From Theristus sp. LFF4_11 (lineage: Eukaryota; Nematoda; Chromadorea; Monhysterida; Xyalidae), in the NCBI GenBank assembly GCA_030248135.1, contig JASANC010003755.1, positions 62,001 to 126,000 on the forward strand: 64,000 bases of DNA, read 5' to 3'. Position numbers and translations under genes: made by a program. The notes under the pieces are model-generated. The model ran no database searches and was not told the origin of the DNA. It saw nothing but the letters and a program-made list of their open reading frames with translations. Of the stretch, positions 60,967-64,000 are shown piece after piece. The first letter of the stretch is position 1, and each line of letters opens with the position of its first letter.

Positions 60967-61989
60967 TAAGCCTAAGCCTAAGCCTAAGCCTAAGCCTAAG
61001 CCTAAGCCTAAGCCTAAGCCTAAGCCTAAGCCTAAGCCTAAGCCTAAGCCTAAGCCTAAGCCTAAGCCTAAGCCTAAGCCTAAGCCTAAGCCTAAGCCTA
61101 AGCCTAAGCCTAAGCCTAAGCCTAAGCCTAAGCCTAAACCTAAGCCTAAGCCTAAGCCTAAGCCTAAGCCTAAGCCTAAGCCTAAGCCTAAGCCTAAGCC
61201 TAAGCCTAAGCCTAAGCCTAAGCCTAAGCCTAAGCCTAAGCCTAAGCCTAAGCCTAAGCCTAAGCCTAAGCCTAAGCCTAAGCCTAAGCCTAAGCCTAAG
61301 CCTAAGCCTAAGCCTAAGCCTAAGCCTAAGCCTAAGCCTAAGCCTAAGCCTAAGCCTAAGCCTAAGCCTAAGCCTAAGCCTAAGCCTAAGCCTAAGCCTA
61401 AGCCTAAGCCTAAGCCTAAGCCTAAGCCTAAGCCTAAGCCTAAGCCTAAGCCTAAGCCTAAGCCTAAGCCTAAGCCTAAGCCTAAGCCTAAGCCTAAGCC
61501 TAAGCCTAAGCCTAAGCCTAAGCCTAAGCCTAAGCCTAAGCCTAAGCCTAAGCCTAAGCCTAAGCCTAAGCCTAAGCCTAAGCCTAAGCCTAAGCCTAAG
61601 CCTAAGCCTAAGCCTAAGCCTAAGCCTAAGCCTAAGCCTAAGCCTAAGCCTAAGCCTAAGCCTAAGCCTAAGCCTAAGCCTAAGCCTAAGCCTAAGCCTA
61701 AGCCTAAGCCTAAGCCTAAGCCTAAGCCTAAGCCTAAGCCTAAGCCTAAGCCTAAGCCTAAGCCTAAGCCTAAGCCTAAGCCTAAGCCTAAGCCTAAGCC
61801 TAAGCCTAAGCCTAAGCCTAAGCCTAAGCCTAAGCCTAAGCCTAAGCCTAAGCCTAAGCCTAAGCCTAAGCCTAAGCCTAAGCCTAAGCCTAAGCCTAAG
61901 CCTAAGCCTAAGCCTAAGCCTAAGCCTAAGCCTAAGCCTAAGCCTAAGCCTAAGCCTAAGCCTGAGCCTGAGCCTGAGCCTGAGTCTAA
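60967..61989. repeat. Interstitial telomeric array (TTAGGC)n, ~1 kb
   Basis: About 165 near-perfect CCTAAG hexamers on the + strand (TTAGGC on the minus strand), with one CCTAAA variant near 61133. It ends with four CCTGAG variants (61962-61984). TTAGGC is the nematode telomere repeat. Unique DNA continues on both sides, so within this assembly it is internal. The long Pro-Lys and Leu-Gly frames through it are artefacts of the hexamer. Confidence 0.97.
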
Positions 61990-62071
61990 GAACAAAACCG
62001 GAGCCGACATTCCCATGGTCGGTTTTTTTCGTATTTTCATCAAAAGAAAAAACTTATTTTTGGCATTGCAG

Positions 62072-62656
62072 CGTGATTTGCCCCACTGGGCCGCGGGTTG
62101 GTTCGTGGGCCAGGCGAGCCCGGCCGTCCGGGCGTTCTGGGTCACACCGGTCCGGTGCCTAATGGAACACCTGGAGACGACGCTATTGGAGGAGTTGGTA
62201 TCAAAGGCCCGCCCGGAACACCGGGACCGCGGGATTAGTGAGCTTTCGAATTGTCTTTGATTGACTGGTACAATCTGAAACCTTTTGCGCTAATGTTATC
62301 TGTGGTCCGCAGGGTAAACTGGGTGAAGTTGGCCCGAAAGGACCACCGAGACCTGACGGAAAGTGGGGATAATTTTATGTGCTATTCAGATCTGTGAGAT
62401 GTGGAGATACACATTTTCCACTTTCTGTTTCTAGCGGGACAAGCCCGGTCAACAAACAAAGTCAACGTGGTGACCCGGCCATCCGGCCGACTACTGCCCA
62501 TTAGACTGCGCCTTCCAGGAAATCGTCGCTCCTTCAATCTACGACCTCGCGCGGGCGGACGGCACTTATGGGCATGCTCTCGTCCGCCCTCGGTTCGTAC
62601 ACCCCAACCGGCTGACCCAATTGAGCCGCCCATTAGAAGAGCGCGGATACAACTGA
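62072..62656 (+). pseudogene. 3' part of a cuticle-type collagen, frame-broken and 5'-truncated
   Basis: Three exon-like blocks carry Gly-X-Y sequence: 62072 to ~62231 ([25 protein letters not shown]), ~62314-62365 (GKLGEVGPKGPP) and ~62435-62656. The last ends in the typical nematode collagen C-terminus, GHPADYCP then a cysteine and EERGYN. The blocks cannot be read in one frame. The frame must shift between CPTGPR and the first GPGEPG, stops at PRD before the first intron, has Arg for Gly in PPRPDG, and shifts again between RGDP and GHPADYCP. No N-terminal exons exist: the telomeric array lies 80 bp upstream. Neighbouring genes of up to 23 exons have no such lesions, so decay is likelier than base error. 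Confidence 0.75.
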
Positions 62657-64000
62657 TTTAGAAATGATCGGTTTTTGTGAAATTCCAATCGATTGTTTTC
62701 TGGTAAATTGTTTTTTTCTCTTTCCGTGCTTGCTCGGGAAATATTCTGCTAAAAAAGATTATCAAACCAATGAATGTCTATTCAGTTCAAGTTCTGTCTG
62801 TCTGATCACCATGTGAAGTTTTCACGCGTTACGTGCTTGGCTTGACTCTACGCAAGCTACCCTCAAAGGGTAAATAAAAACTGCACAAGTCAGAAGAGAA
62901 ACTACATACAACCGCCACAGACGTTTGATTGAATCGAGTACTACAAAAAAGCTCACAGTCACTCACGAGTGAAAAAAGTTTTGGTTGGGCTGCAGAAGAA
63001 AAATTGAAATGCGGCCACCAAGACTGCATATAGCTTGATTTCACAGTACACGTTGAGAGGGACGAACGTCCATGGTAAAACCGCGGCCTCGTCAATGCAC
63101 TGTCGTGGCATGGCCTGTGTGACAACATTAGTTGCATTTTGCAAGCTGTCGAAAAATAAAATACACCCCATGGATGCCAGCCGAGCCGTATGCATTACCA
63201 CAGAGCCCTCGATCTTGTGCGTGACTGGCTTTCGCATGCTTTATGGGGTTTGCTTGCTAGCACTAAATTTTTCTTTTTGGTCGCGCCGTGGGTTATGTTG
63301 TGAGTTTTCTTTACGAACTATCATGAGAAAGCAGCACACACTACACACACACACACGCAGTGCAACGCAATTTTGAGCCGAAAATTTTCCAGTTCCTTTT
63401 CTTTCACGGGGCACACACGGCTTGTGTAGGCGACAATTTCCGGTTCACTTTTCAAGCGAGCATATGCGGGTTTCAAATTTTCAACCATGCAACCGTTGAA
63501 AGTTGTGGTTGTTGTGGTGTTGTTCCAAAACGACAGCATTGTAGTATCACGTTTCGCACGTTTTCAGTTCCCAGGGTTACGTTCATGCGTGGAAAGTTGT
63601 TCTTGAAGAAATGTCAAAACTGTCCGCTGATTTTGTGCGCCAGAAGTCATGTTCGATGTAGTCAAGTCATATACTTTCGGCCATTGGCCAATCCCTACGA
63701 CCACAATGTTCTACGTCTCTGTTCTGCGGTGTGTCACTTTCAGTTACAGTTTGCATGTTCCATAACGCCCGTTTTTCGTCAGTGAACGTCGCACCCCCCC
63801 CCACGTTTGTTGCGCACATTCAGGAGTGAGCGGGTACACAAAGCTAAACTCCGCGGCCGAAAACTTTGCTGCGCTTTACAAAAAGTGCATGCATATGTTT
63901 GTTGGTATTCGGTCTACGCCACTGGAAATTGAAATTGCCTCAGCGCGCATACGATTTTGGAATGCAGCGCGCGCTCACGCGAGTGTTTATGTTTCTTGGT
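62657..64000. other. No supported gene to the window edge
   Basis: A minus-strand ATG frame of 92 codons at 62959-63237 (MRKPVTHKIEGSVVM...) and a + frame of 141 codons at 63360-63785 overlap other frames and show no domain or splice pattern. A CA microsatellite lies at ~63340-63357. The region may contain parts of a gene continuing beyond the window. Confidence 0.4.

Noticed and set aside
60707..62260. 517-codon + frame dominated by Pro-Lys dipeptides (and the Leu-Gly frame opposite)
   Set aside because: A hexamer repeat is open in every frame without a stop; the frame simply reads through the TTAGGC array and ends in out-of-frame collagen sequence.

Overview
The window is nuclear DNA of an animal, almost certainly a nematode. 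The evidence is short multi-exon genes with TTTCAG-type 3' splice sites, a cuticle-collagen-type C-terminus, a secreted ShKT protein, and above all a ~1 kb array of the hexamer TTAGGC (nematode telomere repeat), read as CCTAAG on the + strand. All exon models were joined by hand from splice signals and codon phase, so internal exons are firmer than first exons. Spans run from start codon to stop codon and include introns.

Layout. 0.8-11.1 kb is a run of minus-strand genes: a small secreted acidic protein and a broken paralogue, a ShKT protein, an annexin, an unrecognised 242-aa protein, a cysteine-rich candidate, and a TASK-type two-pore K+ channel. 11.2-15 kb is AT-rich and holds one unrecognised minus gene. 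15.0-18.2 kb (+) encodes a ZP-domain membrane protein. 20.3-22.1 kb (-) is ribosomal protein S23. 22.4-27.9 kb is a nest of non-autonomous DNA transposons whose order of insertion can be read from target duplications. 28.1-28.9 kb (+) is a small multi-pass membrane protein. 29.9-48.2 kb (-) holds LRRC42, TIPRL (PP2A pathway) and a 23-exon BAG6 (ubiquitin-like chaperone of hydrophobic and tail-anchored proteins) in one orientation; an unrelated + strand gene sits in LRRC42 intron 1. 48.3-62 kb is nearly gene-free: MITEs, a 149-bp tandem array, a ~367-bp satellite in two blocks (one inside a transposon-like insert), a 1-kb Tc1-type foldback element that splits a tRNA-derived SINE, and the telomeric array. 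The array abuts the 3' part of a frame-broken cuticle collagen. 62.7-64 kb shows no gene I can support.

The clearest unusual structures are the nested hAT-like elements with intact 8-bp duplications, the satellite-bearing insert with a 10-bp duplication, the telomere-repeat/SINE/foldback composite next to the collagen pseudogene, two GC-AG introns in conserved genes, and an in-frame cysteine-rich open frame after the channel stop codon. I found no CRISPR array, rRNA, confident tRNA or prokaryotic system.
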